Positions 53,540-62,110 of a stretch of DNA of 64,000 nt are shown piece by piece. The notes beneath the pieces were generated by a model, which saw nothing but the letters and a program-made list of their open reading frames with translations, was not told the DNA's origin and made no database searches. Positions within the stretch are counted from its first letter, which is position 1; each line of letters starts with the position of its first letter. The stretch spans positions 3,720,001 through 3,784,000 of the forward strand of contig OZ245030.1 in the NCBI GenBank assembly GCA_965223985.1, read 5' to 3'. A program made the position numbers and the translations under genes. The DNA comes from JAPPKS01 sp963667895 (lineage in GTDB: Bacteria; Poribacteria; WGA-4E; PCPOR2b).

Positions 53540-56344
53540 ATGACCCACCGCAAGAAACTAATCGAAGTTGACCTGCCGCTAGACGACATCAACCGCGAAT
53601 CTGCACGCGAAAAGTCAATACGTCACGGCCATCCGTCCACATTGCACATGTGGTGGGCACGCCGTCCGCTAGCTGCCTGCCGCGCCGTTATCTTTGCCAG
53701 CATGGTGGATGATCCTTCTTTTTGCCCTGACGAATTTCCCACTGAGGAGGAGCAAGGTGTCGAACGCGATCGTCTCCACGAAATCATCAAGAAGTTGGTC
53801 AAATGGGAGAGCACTGACGAAAGCCAACCTGCAGTGAAAGCCCTTATGGCGGAAGCACGCTACGAAATCGCCCGTTCAGTGGCGCGTTCCCGATGCGAAA
53901 CGGCACCCACTGATCCGGCCAAAGTGTTGGACTATCTACGTGAGCATACCCTGCCGATATATGATCCCTTCGCCGGCGGCGGTTCTATCCCCCTTGAGGC
54001 GCAACGGCTCGGACTGAAGGCTATTGCCTCAGACCTGAACCCGGTAGCGGTTCTCATCAACAAAGCGCTAATCGAAGTACCACCCAAGTTTAAGAACCTA
54101 CCTCCTGTCAACCCCGACGCTGACGACATGGGTATGTCCACAAGCACAGGCAGAAACGCACGGCGTACTCCTTGGCGCGGCCCGGCCGGTCTTGCGGATG
54201 ACATTCGCTACTATGGCAAGTGGATGCGCGATGAGGCGTTTAGGCGGATCGGGCATCTCTACCCGAAGGCAAAACTGTCCGATGGCAGTGATGCCACCGT
54301 AATTGCGTGGCTCTGGGCGCGGACAGTTCCCTGTTCAAATCCGGCGTGCGGCGTCCAGATGCCCCTTCTAAAAACCTTCCAAATTTCCAAAAAGCGGAAC
54401 AACCAACATTGGATTAAGCCTGTTGTTGACCGTGAGGCGGAACGTGTATCTTTTGCAGTACAGAATCACAGCAGCGGCGTTCCTGAGGACGGCACGGTGG
54501 ACCGTAATGGTGCATGCTGTATTGCCTGCAACAACGCGGTCCCACTGTCTTATGTTCGTGAGACAGCGAGAGCCGGCAATTTGGGACAGCAGATGACCGC
54601 CGTCGTTGCCGAGGGTAATCGCAGGCGGATTTACGTGTCACCGACGGACGAGCACATCCAAGTAGCAATATCCGCCGAATCTGCTTGGCGACCAACGCAA
54701 ACAATCACAAAGACACCGAAGGTCAGCGCGTTGACTTATGGTGCTACCCATTGGCATCAACTTTTCACTGAGCGTCAACTTGCTGCGTTGACTACATTCA
54801 GTGATCTGCAAGCAGCGGCTCGGAGTCAAATTAAGCAAGATGGGGGAAATGATGACTACGCCGATGCCGTTTGTACATATCTCGCCCTTGCGGTTGGAAG
54901 AGAGGCAGATATGTGCTCTAGTTTTAACAGATGGCACTACTCCGGCGGATGTGTCACCGGAGTTTTCGGTCGTCAGGCAATTCCGATGATTTGGGATTTT
55001 GCCGAATCCAATCCTTTCTCCAATTCAACGGGAAACTGGATGGCGCATATTAACTGGATTGCCAAGGTTGTCGGGCGACTGCCCGCCGATGGGATTGGCG
55101 GCTTGGTGCATCAGGCGGATGCGTCCACAACAATTCATGCCCAAGATGGTCCGGTCATCGTCACTGACCCGCCCTATTACGACAACATCAACTATGCCGA
55201 CCTATCCGATTACTTCTACGTGTGGCTGCGTCCATTACTCCGTGACGTTTATCCAGCCTTGTTCGCTGGAATCCTGACCCCCAAAGATGAAGAAATTACA
55301 GCTATTTCATCCCGATTTGTTAACTCTCGCCAGAGATTTGAGGTTTTGCTGAACAACACGCTACAGTTGATACGAGAGCGATGCAGCCCAGATTTTCCAT
55401 CCTCTATCTTCTATGCCTACAAACAACAAGAGAATGAGCTGGAAGGCAGAGCATCTACCGGCTGGGAGACGATGCTAAGTGCTATCATTTCTGCGGGTTT
55501 CGAGATAGTCGGTACTTGGCCGATGCGTACTGAATACTCTGTACGATCAAATGTCCAAAGTGGTACAAACTCGCTGGCATCGTCGGTTGTACTAGTCTGT
55601 CGCCCGCGTCCTAATGACGCCCCCATCGCAACGCGCCGTCAATTTTACGACGCGCTGGAGAAGGAACTGCCCGCCTCACTCAACCAACTCACCCGAAAAG
55701 GACACATCGCCCCTACTGATCTGGCGCAGGCTGCCATTGGTCCCGGAATGCAGATTTACTCTCGCTACAGTCGCGTTGAAACAATTAGCGGCGAGGTGGT
55801 GTCAGTGCGCGAGGCGCTGGTGGTAATCAACCGCGCCATTGCCGATTACGACGAGCGTCAAGAGGGGGATTTTGATTCGGAGACTCGCTTCTGCCTTGAC
55901 TGGCTTAAACAGCACGGCTATGGAGAGGGGGCGTACGGGGAGGCAGAGACGTTGGCACTTGCCAAAAACGTCGCCATCGGCAAGTTGCAGGACGTAGACG
56001 GTCTGCTCATCGCCGGAGGCGGAAGGGTAAAGTTGCTGCCGATTGATGCGTTTTCCGATAACGAACAGTTGACCCTCGGCAATACGACGGCGTGGGAGGG
56101 GTGTTTCCGCATGGCATACCACCTGAGCCGGGAGGACGGCAGAGACGTCACAGGTGCAGCGGAAGTCGGACGGGAAATGGATGGAAACGTCGAATCCGTC
56201 GAGCGGCTGGCGCGCATCCTCTACAACCACTACGATCGAAATGGCGATTCTCAGAATGCGGTTATCTTCAATAACCTCGTCACGGAATGGGGTAACATCC
56301 GCAGTGCGATGGATGACAGAGAGCAACTCAGCATTCCCATTTAG
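53540..56344 (+). CDS. DUF1156 DNA methyltransferase, last gene of the operon
   Basis: A 934-residue SAM-dependent DNA methyltransferase (COG1743 type). The N-terminal DUF1156 part has ESAREKSIRHGHPSTLHMWW and ARRPLAACRAVIFASM. The SAM-binding motif is DPFAGGGSIPLEAQRLG (about residues 141-157) and the catalytic motif is TDPPYYDNINYADLSDYF (about residue 542), as in N6-adenine or N4-cytosine enzymes. Cysteine pairs in PCSNPACG and CCIAC between them probably bind zinc. DUF1156 enzymes are the PglXI methylase of one BREX type. It starts at ATG 53540, one base after the previous stop. It should mark host DNA, or sense unmarked DNA, for the upstream ATPases. Confidence 0.9.
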   Translation: MTHRKKLIEVDLPLDDINRESAREKSIRHGHPSTLHMWWARRPLAACRAVIFASMVDDPSFCPDEFPTEEEQGVERDRLHEIIKKLVKWESTDESQPAVKALMAEARYEIARSVARSRCETAPTDPAKVLDYLREHTLPIYDPFAGGGSIPLEAQRLGLKAIASDLNPVAVLINKALIEVPPKFKNLPPVNPDADDMGMSTSTGRNARRTPWRGPAGLADDIRYYGKWMRDEAFRRIGHLYPKAKLSDGSDATVIAWLWARTVPCSNPACGVQMPLLKTFQISKKRNNQHWIKPVVDREAERVSFAVQNHSSGVPEDGTVDRNGACCIACNNAVPLSYVRETARAGNLGQQMTAVVAEGNRRRIYVSPTDEHIQVAISAESAWRPTQTITKTPKVSALTYGATHWHQLFTERQLAALTTFSDLQAAARSQIKQDGGNDDYADAVCTYLALAVGREADMCSSFNRWHYSGGCVTGVFGRQAIPMIWDFAESNPFSNSTGNWMAHINWIAKVVGRLPADGIGGLVHQADASTTIHAQDGPVIVTDPPYYDNINYADLSDYFYVWLRPLLRDVYPALFAGILTPKDEEITAISSRFVNSRQRFEVLLNNTLQLIRERCSPDFPSSIFYAYKQQENELEGRASTGWETMLSAIISAGFEIVGTWPMRTEYSVRSNVQSGTNSLASSVVLVCRPRPNDAPIATRRQFYDALEKELPASLNQLTRKGHIAPTDLAQAAIGPGMQIYSRYSRVETISGEVVSVREALVVINRAIADYDERQEGDFDSETRFCLDWLKQHGYGEGAYGEAETLALAKNVAIGKLQDVDGLLIAGGGRVKLLPIDAFSDNEQLTLGNTTAWEGCFRMAYHLSREDGRDVTGAAEVGREMDGNVESVERLARILYNHYDRNGDSQNAVIFNNLVTEWGNIRSAMDDREQLSIPI

Positions 56345-56356
56345 CCCCTTTTCTAA

Positions 56357-56389
56357 AGAAACCGAGTTTTTCAAAAAAACTCGGTTTCT
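56357..56389. repeat. Perfect 15-bp hairpin after the operon
   Basis: AGAAACCGAGTTTTT (56357-56371) pairs exactly with AAAAACTCGGTTTCT (56375-56389) around a 3-base loop, 12 bases after the methyltransferase stop. It lacks a T-run on the plus strand, so it is either an unusual terminator or one copy of a REP-like palindrome; related GAAACC-type palindromes are common intergenic repeats in many large genomes. Confidence 0.7.
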
Positions 56390-56410
56390 CCAATCAATTA
56401 TATTATTTTA

Positions 56411-56476
56411 ATATGTATATGTTTTATACATATCACACATCATATGTATAAAAATCAGCAAAAACTATACATGTTC
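56411..56476. repeat. AT-rich palindromic element R1
   Basis: First of three related elements around the fic gene. It has ATATGTATA/TATACATAT around a 5-base loop and a second pair ATGTATA...TATACAT around about 17 bases, separated by CACACATC. The phrase CAGCAAAAACTATACATG is the same in R2 and nearly the same in R3. Four evenly spaced half-sites of the same 7-base sequence are what an operator for a dimeric regulator looks like. Confidence 0.8.
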
Positions 56477-56557
56477 AGCCATTAAAGACGATTGACGTTG
56501 CGCATTTTTTTGACATAAGCCCCGAACGTTGATCGGCGAAATTATATTCAAGTGTCA

Positions 56558-56626
56558 ACATGTATATATTATATACATATCACACATAGTATGTATAAAA
56601 ATCAGCAAAAACTATACATGTTGAAG
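56558..56626. repeat. AT-rich palindromic element R2, directly upstream of fic
   Basis: Second copy, about 90 percent identical to R1 by eye, with the same half-sites ATGTATA/TATACAT. It ends 40 bases before the fic start, so it overlaps the likely promoter and could be its operator. The sequence after it (AAGGC...GTGGAACATGA) is the part that recurs in decayed form after R3. Confidence 0.8.
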
Positions 56627-56666
56627 GCAACAACGATTGTTGTCCCGTACTTGAAGGCGGTGGAAC

Positions 56667-57761
56667 ATGAAAACGAAGACCCGATTCGATCCAAATACCC
56701 CATGGAACAACATTCCTCAGCTTCCACCAGTGACGGATATCGAATCGAACGACATACTCAGAGCGTGCATTTCGGCGAGTTCCGAGCTTACGAGAGCAAA
56801 TGCCCTAGTAAAGATACTGCCAAACGACGAGGTTCTAGTACAGACATTGCCGCTACAGGAGGCACGTAGGAGTTCGGAAATCGAGAACATCGTTACGACG
56901 AACGATGAACTGTATCGAGCCATGACATCCAACACAAACCAAGTTACCCCTGCCACAAAAGAGGTGCTGCGGTACCGTGAAGCATTGTGGGAGGGCATCA
57001 ATAGCCTACATGCCCGCCCTAAACTAAACGTGCCGCTCTTTGAACAGATTTGCTCGCGTATTCTTGACATAGAGCTGAGTGTGCGTACGTCTCCGGTGAC
57101 GATTGTAAATCGAGCCACAGAGGAAGTCATCTATACACCTCCAACTGGTCACGAAAATCTCACCAAGTTGTTAACCAACCTCAACCACTTCATCAATGAC
57201 AACGATGACGGGCTCCAACCGCTTGTCAAAATGGCTCTGATACACTATCAGTTTGAAGCAATACACCCGTTTACAGACGGCAACGGGCGGACCGGACGCA
57301 TTCTCAACATCCTTTACTTGATACATCAAGGGTTAATTGATGTTCCAATTCTTTACCTAAGTCGTTTCTTTATTCAGAATCGGTCTGAATATTACCGTTA
57401 TCTGCGCGAAGTTACAGAAGATGGAAACTGGCGGCAGTGGATACTCTACATGTTGGAGGCAGTAACACAGACAGCGCGAGACACTGCACGAAAAATAGAA
57501 GCAATTAATGGCCTTATCAATAACGTAATTACAAAGGCGCACGGCAAGACGAAAGCCATTGAGCGTGAAGGTTTTGTTGACCTACTGTTCAAGTGGCCTT
57601 ATTGCAAGATTAGTATTGTCGAGAACGAACTGAAATGCAGTCGCATTACAGCCGCAAAATACCTGAACGAAATAACGGAGCTTGGGTTGCTTAAACGCAT
57701 GAAGGTCGGACGAGAATACTACTACATCAACACGAGTCTTATGGAATTGCTGTCAGAGTAA
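56667..57761 (+). CDS. Class II Fic/DOC family protein with C-terminal winged helix
   Basis: A 364-residue Fic protein, predicted to transfer AMP or another nucleotide onto target proteins. The Fic_N region (residues about 10-90) contains the inhibitory motif S69-x-x-x-E73-N74 (SSEIEN), which makes it a class II self-inhibited enzyme. The active site is H200-P-F-T-D-G-N-G-R-T-G-R, complete. The last 70 residues (CKISIVENELKCSRITAAKYLNEITELG) form a winged-helix DNA-binding domain, as in autoregulating Fic proteins. The ATG follows GGTGG closely. The gene is flanked by palindromic elements R1, R2 and R3, which are candidate binding sites for its own winged helix. Confidence 0.92.
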   Translation: MKTKTRFDPNTPWNNIPQLPPVTDIESNDILRACISASSELTRANALVKILPNDEVLVQTLPLQEARRSSEIENIVTTNDELYRAMTSNTNQVTPATKEVLRYREALWEGINSLHARPKLNVPLFEQICSRILDIELSVRTSPVTIVNRATEEVIYTPPTGHENLTKLLTNLNHFINDNDDGLQPLVKMALIHYQFEAIHPFTDGNGRTGRILNILYLIHQGLIDVPILYLSRFFIQNRSEYYRYLREVTEDGNWRQWILYMLEAVTQTARDTARKIEAINGLINNVITKAHGKTKAIEREGFVDLLFKWPYCKISIVENELKCSRITAAKYLNEITELGLLKRMKVGREYYYINTSLMELLSE

Positions 57762-57898
57762 GATTGTAGCATAGACGCCGAGTAGACGAAAAAAATCAAG
57801 TCAGGAATTCTCTGCGTCTTGAGTATCAGCGGAATCATGTCCAACACACTTTTCCTGTGACATGACCTTGAGGAAAAGTTGCCAAATCCAAGGATAAA

Positions 57899-57963
57899 TA
57901 TGTATATATATTATACATATCACACATCATATGTATAAAACACAGCAAAAACTATACACGTTG
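57899..57963. repeat. AT-rich palindromic element R3
   Basis: Third copy of the element, with ATGTATATATATTATACATATCACACATCATATGTATAAA in the same order as R1, split here by length. It differs from R1 and R2 by a few bases (for example ACACAG instead of AATCAG). It lies between fic and the GIY-YIG gene. Confidence 0.78.
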
Positions 57964-58044
57964 GAGATGACACAATTTGTTGTCTTGTACCTAAATGCAG
58001 TGGAACATGACAACGGTGGTATGATTTATTCAAATACAGGGGAT
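57964..58044 (+). pseudogene. Remnant of the fic 5' end
   Basis: After R3 the sequence keeps the order seen after R2: GAGATGACACAATTTGTTGTCTTG, then TACCTAAATGCAGTGGAACATGA aligns with TACTTGAAGGCGGTGGAACATGA, which contains the fic start, and ATTCAAATACAGG aligns with the following codons of fic. Many substitutions and a small insertion break the frame. So R2 plus the first 14 or so codons of fic were once duplicated downstream and decayed. Confidence 0.65.
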
Positions 58045-58104
58045 TCCTTAAGGTTTGCTGTCTAACTTTTCTTCTTTTCGCCTTTGCGTCCTATTTGACA
58101 GTCC

Positions 58105-58497
58105 ATGTCCAACACACTCTACAGTTACACCAACACATTCTCGGTGAAGTACCGATTAGAGCGCGAGCGTCAGCCGTTTACGCGGGAGACGGTGCTACAA
58201 CTACCGAGTGATCGGTGCGGACTGTATTCACTGTGGCTACCGACAGGTACAGAGGATGCGCCGGAACGCCTTTACGTCGGTCAATCCACAACGTGCGTGC
58301 GTCGACGCCTGCTCCAGCACCTCTCGGATGATGAGAATCCAGAGCTTCGGCGGCAACTCCGCATGTTCCGCGATCTCGTCCAGTTTTCCGTGGTATTCAC
58401 AGCGGGAGAAACGGAGACGTTAGAATTGGAAACAACGCTGATTCAAGAGTGGCAGCCGGAGACGAACCGGTACAAGTTAAAATCCCGCGATGATTAA
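58105..58497 (+). CDS. GIY-YIG nuclease-like protein
   Basis: A 130-residue protein with a GIY-YIG core: CGLYSLWLP for the first strand, RLYVGQSTTCVRRRLLQHL for the second strand and the catalytic arginine helix, and ETTLIQEWQPETNR with the metal-binding glutamate near the C-terminus. Stand-alone proteins of this size are often homing-type, restriction-type or repair nucleases. It has no extra DNA-binding domain, so specificity would need a partner. Its first 16 bases are repeated 267 bases upstream. Location next to fic and the methyltransferase operon suggests membership of the same defence or mobile region. Confidence 0.75.
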   Translation: MSNTLYSYTNTFSVKYRLERERQPFTRETVLQLPSDRCGLYSLWLPTGTEDAPERLYVGQSTTCVRRRLLQHLSDDENPELRRQLRMFRDLVQFSVVFTAGETETLELETTLIQEWQPETNRYKLKSRDD

Positions 58498-58574
58498 GTA
58501 AACTATCATTGATACTTAAACTCAGTTGCGACGTGTTCTCCCCGCTTACCTACCGCGGATTATTAGCGTTTCTG

Positions 58575-60257
58575 CTAACCTCCATTTGCAATCGAGTTAT
58601 TGTACGGGATTTGCAGTGTATCCATCGCCTGCTGTGCGGCGCGAATCCCCGTATAGCACGCCTCTTCGAAAAGGGGGAGCCCTGTCACATCTGAATGTGC
58701 AAAGAATATCGCTCCAAATGGTCGATTCCGTAGCGCCCGCTCTTGATGCCAGATGAAGTTCGGCGTCGGGCGAATCATTGCATGTCCCCATTTGTAGAGG
58801 TCAATTCGGGTAATCTCCTTTTCAATCCCGGGGTGCATCTGCCACAAGTCTTTCATGATTTCGTTAACCCAAAAGCTGTGTCCCTTTTCCAGGAGTTCTC
58901 GCCGCTTGACCTCCGGAGATTTATCGAAAGGCAAATAGTAAGTAATGACCGATGGGCTATCGTGTCTATCCGAATTGCGGGTTTGATGATCTGCGACAAT
59001 GTAACCAAGCGCTTCGCTTTCGTACATGACATTGTCCCAAGCGATCTGGCTATGCCTAGTCTTCGGAAGGTGTTTGAGGTGGATGCTCGCGGTCAACCAC
59101 GCGGTATATTGGCACTGTTGAAAAGCGATGCATTGATCGTTCGGAAGTTCGGGGATGACATATTTGGCAATATGTTTCTGTCCTGCGTAAATCGCAGTTT
59201 TGCTCCGCAAAGTGGTAAACTGACGACTTCGTGCATCCATGAAGGTGACGAGAACCTCGTCTCCAAGCTGGCGAATTGAGAGCACTAGTGCATTGAGACG
59301 AACGTTGTCCGGGGCGAAGCGCTTCGCCATGCCATTCACCAGGAAAGCGTTCCCTTCAGGCCAAGTGAGCGTATGGACAGGAAAGCTACCTTGCAGCTCG
59401 TCCGAATAGTAGCGGCAAGCATAATAATGGATACCTGCCCACGCTGAAACCTGATCTATTGGACAGCCGTAATCATCTCGACATCCGTAGTTGACAAACC
59501 AGCCCAACCGCTCCGAATTCCACCCCTTCTGCCGCATATATTCGTGCATGGTGATTTGGTCCAACGCTCGGACATCATGATCGGCGCTGCTATATTCAAT
59601 CGGCAGCGTAAAGGCGCGCCGCCCATCGCTGCCCCTGTGGAGCATCCAGCGAAGCATATCCAGTTGAAATTCTTTGAACGCTTGTCTGTCCGCATCAGTC
59701 CCACTCGCAAAGGGATTGAGCCCATCCACCCAACCCTCACTGACAAAGAGCCGCTCCTTCGGTTCGCGTAGGACATATTCTGGGTTCACGATGGGCCACC
59801 CCTGATCGGTGTAGTCCAGAACAACCTTGAGGTCTTCGAGCACCTCAAGGATACAGTCTGCTTCAGGCGGTGGCGTAACGATGTAGTGCGCCGCCCAAGG
59901 GAATGCTGTGCCGTTCGCCTCTCCGGAGATTGACGTGCCGCCTAACTGCTGGTCTAGATCAAGGATGACGAAATCGGTGACGCCGGAATTTGCTAGCTTC
60001 CAGCCAGCGCTGACGCCTGAAACCCCACCCCCGATTATGATGGCAGCGTATCGCCTACCGGATGGTGGAGGAAACATCTGTTCGGGGGGCGGATGCCGGA
60101 CGAAATGTCCGACGCCGCTCTGCTCGCCAATGATTTCGCCGGGGATGTCAAAGTGGGGCGGAGGCTTGAGGCGGCTCGGTGAGCAGTGTGGTAGTAGCGG
60201 CGATGTGAGTCCAAATAGGCTTAACTTCAGAAAACGACGACGGGTAATTGAAGGCAT
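58575..60257 (-). CDS. Tat-exported FAD-dependent oxidoreductase
   Basis: A 560-residue flavoprotein exported folded: the start ITRRRFLKLSLFGLTSPLL is a twin-arginine signal, with a lipobox-like cysteine at about residue 25 (PHCSPS). The FAD-binding Rossmann motif is IIIGGGVSGVSAGWKLANSG and continues ILDLDQQLGGTS, as in amine oxidases and phytoene desaturases of the NAD(P)-binding_8 type. The substrate is unknown. It lies 35 bases after the IlvD/Edd gene on the same strand, but the two are unlikely to share a pathway compartment because the latter is cytoplasmic. Identification as an exported amine-oxidase-like protein is by motif only. Confidence 0.82.
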   Translation of the reverse strand: MPSITRRRFLKLSLFGLTSPLLPHCSPSRLKPPPHFDIPGEIIGEQSGVGHFVRHPPPEQMFPPPSGRRYAAIIIGGGVSGVSAGWKLANSGVTDFVILDLDQQLGGTSISGEANGTAFPWAAHYIVTPPPEADCILEVLEDLKVVLDYTDQGWPIVNPEYVLREPKERLFVSEGWVDGLNPFASGTDADRQAFKEFQLDMLRWMLHRGSDGRRAFTLPIEYSSADHDVRALDQITMHEYMRQKGWNSERLGWFVNYGCRDDYGCPIDQVSAWAGIHYYACRYYSDELQGSFPVHTLTWPEGNAFLVNGMAKRFAPDNVRLNALVLSIRQLGDEVLVTFMDARSRQFTTLRSKTAIYAGQKHIAKYVIPELPNDQCIAFQQCQYTAWLTASIHLKHLPKTRHSQIAWDNVMYESEALGYIVADHQTRNSDRHDSPSVITYYLPFDKSPEVKRRELLEKGHSFWVNEIMKDLWQMHPGIEKEITRIDLYKWGHAMIRPTPNFIWHQERALRNRPFGAIFFAHSDVTGLPLFEEACYTGIRAAQQAMDTLQIPYNNSIANGG

Positions 60258-60292
60258 TTCTGTTTGATTCCGGACTACTTTCCTTTACAGCA

Positions 60293-61987
60293 CTATAGAA
60301 AATCGAAATCGCAACCCAGGTGGGCTTGTTCAACGTGACTGATATAGAGCTTGCCATAGCCCCTATCGAAATGGGGAGCAGGTAGAGTGAGATTATCCCT
60401 GCGTTTCGCTAATACCTCTGCGTCTACCAATAGTTCTAACCGTTTATTGGGGACATCCAGTTCAATCAGGTCGCCGTCCTGTACTAGTGCTAGTGGACCG
60501 CCAACAGCCGCTTCTGGTGAGACGTGCAGAACGACGGCGCCAAATGCCGTTCCACTCATGCGAGCGTCCGAGATACGAACGATATCTTTGACGCCAGCTT
60601 GGAGGAGTTTTTTCGGAATGGGCAGATAACCCGCTTCCGGCATTCCCGGCCCACCGATGGGACCTGCGTTCTGAAGCACCATCACGTGCTCCTTTGTGAT
60701 CTCTAAGTCAGGGGCATCCACACGGTCGTGTAAGTCATCAAGCGACTTAAAAACTATCGCAGGACCCCGATGTGTTAGTAGATTGGGAGAAACGGCAGAT
60801 TGTTTGATGACAGCGCCATTTGGCGCGAGGTTTCCTATAAGGCAGACGAGCGAACCCGATCCGAGCAGCGGTTCGTCTCTGGTTGCAATCACATCCTGCC
60901 AGGTCGGAGGTTGAGGAATCCCGGACAGATTTTCGCCGACAGTCGTTCCCAGAACAGTGAGCTCGTCCGGATGGAGAAAATCTTCCAGTGCTTTCATGAC
61001 AACCGGAACCCCGCCTGCCTTCCAGAAATCTTCCATATAATGCTGACCGCTCGGTCTAACGTTCACCAACACCGGCGTCTCATCGCTAACCCGATTAAAA
61101 TCGTCGAGACTCAGTTGAATCTTTAAGCGCCTTGCAATCGCCGTCAGGTGGATGACCGCATTCGTCGAACCGCCGATTGCCATGAGGACTCTCAGTGCGT
61201 TCTCGAATGATTTCCGCGTCATAATTTTTGACGGACGGAGTTGTTTTCGTATCATTGCGACAACGGTCTTGCCTGTAGCTTCTGCCTGCCGACGACGCTC
61301 CGCCATCACAGCAGGAATCGCGGCTCCGCCGGGCAGCATGATGCCGAGTGCCTCTGCCATCGCTGCCATTGTGCTAGCAGTTCCCATCACCATACACGTG
61401 CCGGTACTGGCACATAGGCGACCCTCAATTTCATCGATTTCCTGCTTCCCGATGCTGCCCGCCCGGTATTCTAGCCAGAATCGGCGACAATCGGTGCATG
61501 CTCCAAGCCGTTCGCCATGATAATCTCCCGTTATCATTGGTCCTGCGACCAAACAGATCGCAGGCAAATCTACACTTGCCGCACCCATCAACTGTGCGGG
61601 GACAGTCTTATCACAGCCGCCTAATAGGACGACGCCATCCATCGGCTGGGCGCGAATCATCTCTTCTGTGTCCATTGCCATTAGGTTGCGGAACATCATA
61701 GTCGTGGGTGCCGTAAACATCTCTCCGAGCGAAATTGTCGGAAATTCGATTGGCAATCCCCCCTGAGACAACACACCTCTTTTGACCGCCTCGATTAGGT
61801 CGCCGAAATTGTGATGACAGCTGTTAAATCCGCTGAAGGTGTTAATGATTCCGACGATGGGTCGTGCAAGCTCCTCATCAGTGTACCCCATCGCCTTAAA
61901 AAACGCTTTGCGAATGTATACGCTAAACTCGGGATCGCCGTAGTTCGTCAAGCATTTTTTTATTCCTGTAGAACGATCTGATTCCAT
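60293..61987 (-). CDS. IlvD/Edd family dehydratase, sugar-acid type
   Basis: A 564-residue iron-sulfur dehydratase. The cluster cysteines are in FNSCHHNFGD, LGGCDKTVPAQL and CASTGTCMVMGT, as in dihydroxy-acid, xylonate and arabonate dehydratases, and the sequences AGPMITGDYHGERLGACTDCRRF and GGSTNAVIHLTAIARRL follow. The extended CTDCRRFW element is typical of the sugar-acid group, so the substrate is more likely a pentonate or hexonate than the branched-chain amino-acid intermediate. No ilvC or other branched-chain gene is nearby, which supports this. It is in one minus-strand run with the exported flavoprotein and the membrane protein. Confidence 0.87.
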   Translation of the reverse strand: MESDRSTGIKKCLTNYGDPEFSVYIRKAFFKAMGYTDEELARPIVGIINTFSGFNSCHHNFGDLIEAVKRGVLSQGGLPIEFPTISLGEMFTAPTTMMFRNLMAMDTEEMIRAQPMDGVVLLGGCDKTVPAQLMGAASVDLPAICLVAGPMITGDYHGERLGACTDCRRFWLEYRAGSIGKQEIDEIEGRLCASTGTCMVMGTASTMAAMAEALGIMLPGGAAIPAVMAERRRQAEATGKTVVAMIRKQLRPSKIMTRKSFENALRVLMAIGGSTNAVIHLTAIARRLKIQLSLDDFNRVSDETPVLVNVRPSGQHYMEDFWKAGGVPVVMKALEDFLHPDELTVLGTTVGENLSGIPQPPTWQDVIATRDEPLLGSGSLVCLIGNLAPNGAVIKQSAVSPNLLTHRGPAIVFKSLDDLHDRVDAPDLEITKEHVMVLQNAGPIGGPGMPEAGYLPIPKKLLQAGVKDIVRISDARMSGTAFGAVVLHVSPEAAVGGPLALVQDGDLIELDVPNKRLELLVDAEVLAKRRDNLTLPAPHFDRGYGKLYISHVEQAHLGCDFDFL

Positions 61988-62110
61988 AATGTCTTAGCCA
62001 TCCTGTAATCGCCTATTCTAATCGCCATCGCTGAACCTACAACCAAGTGTCCGGGCAACATTAGCAAGTGAAGACGACTCAATCGCGAGCGAATTTCACT
62101 GTGTTCAACG

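Larger units (their letters stand above)
57762..58104. other. Intergenic region with a decayed duplicate of the fic 5' end
   Basis: It holds, in order, a 16-base copy of the GIY-YIG gene start (CATGTCCAACACACT at about 57837-57851), the element R3 (57899-57963) and a decayed copy of the fic upstream and first codons (57964-58044). There is no intact gene. Confidence 0.6.

Noticed and set aside
56411..57963. CRISPR array from the three AT-rich repeats
   Set aside because: Spacing is irregular (about 80 and 1270 bases), a gene lies between copies, and the repeats are too long and palindromic; no cas gene is present.
60293..61987. ilvD of branched-chain amino-acid synthesis
   Set aside because: The CTDCRRF element and the neighbours (membrane protein, exported flavoprotein) fit the sugar-acid dehydratase group better.
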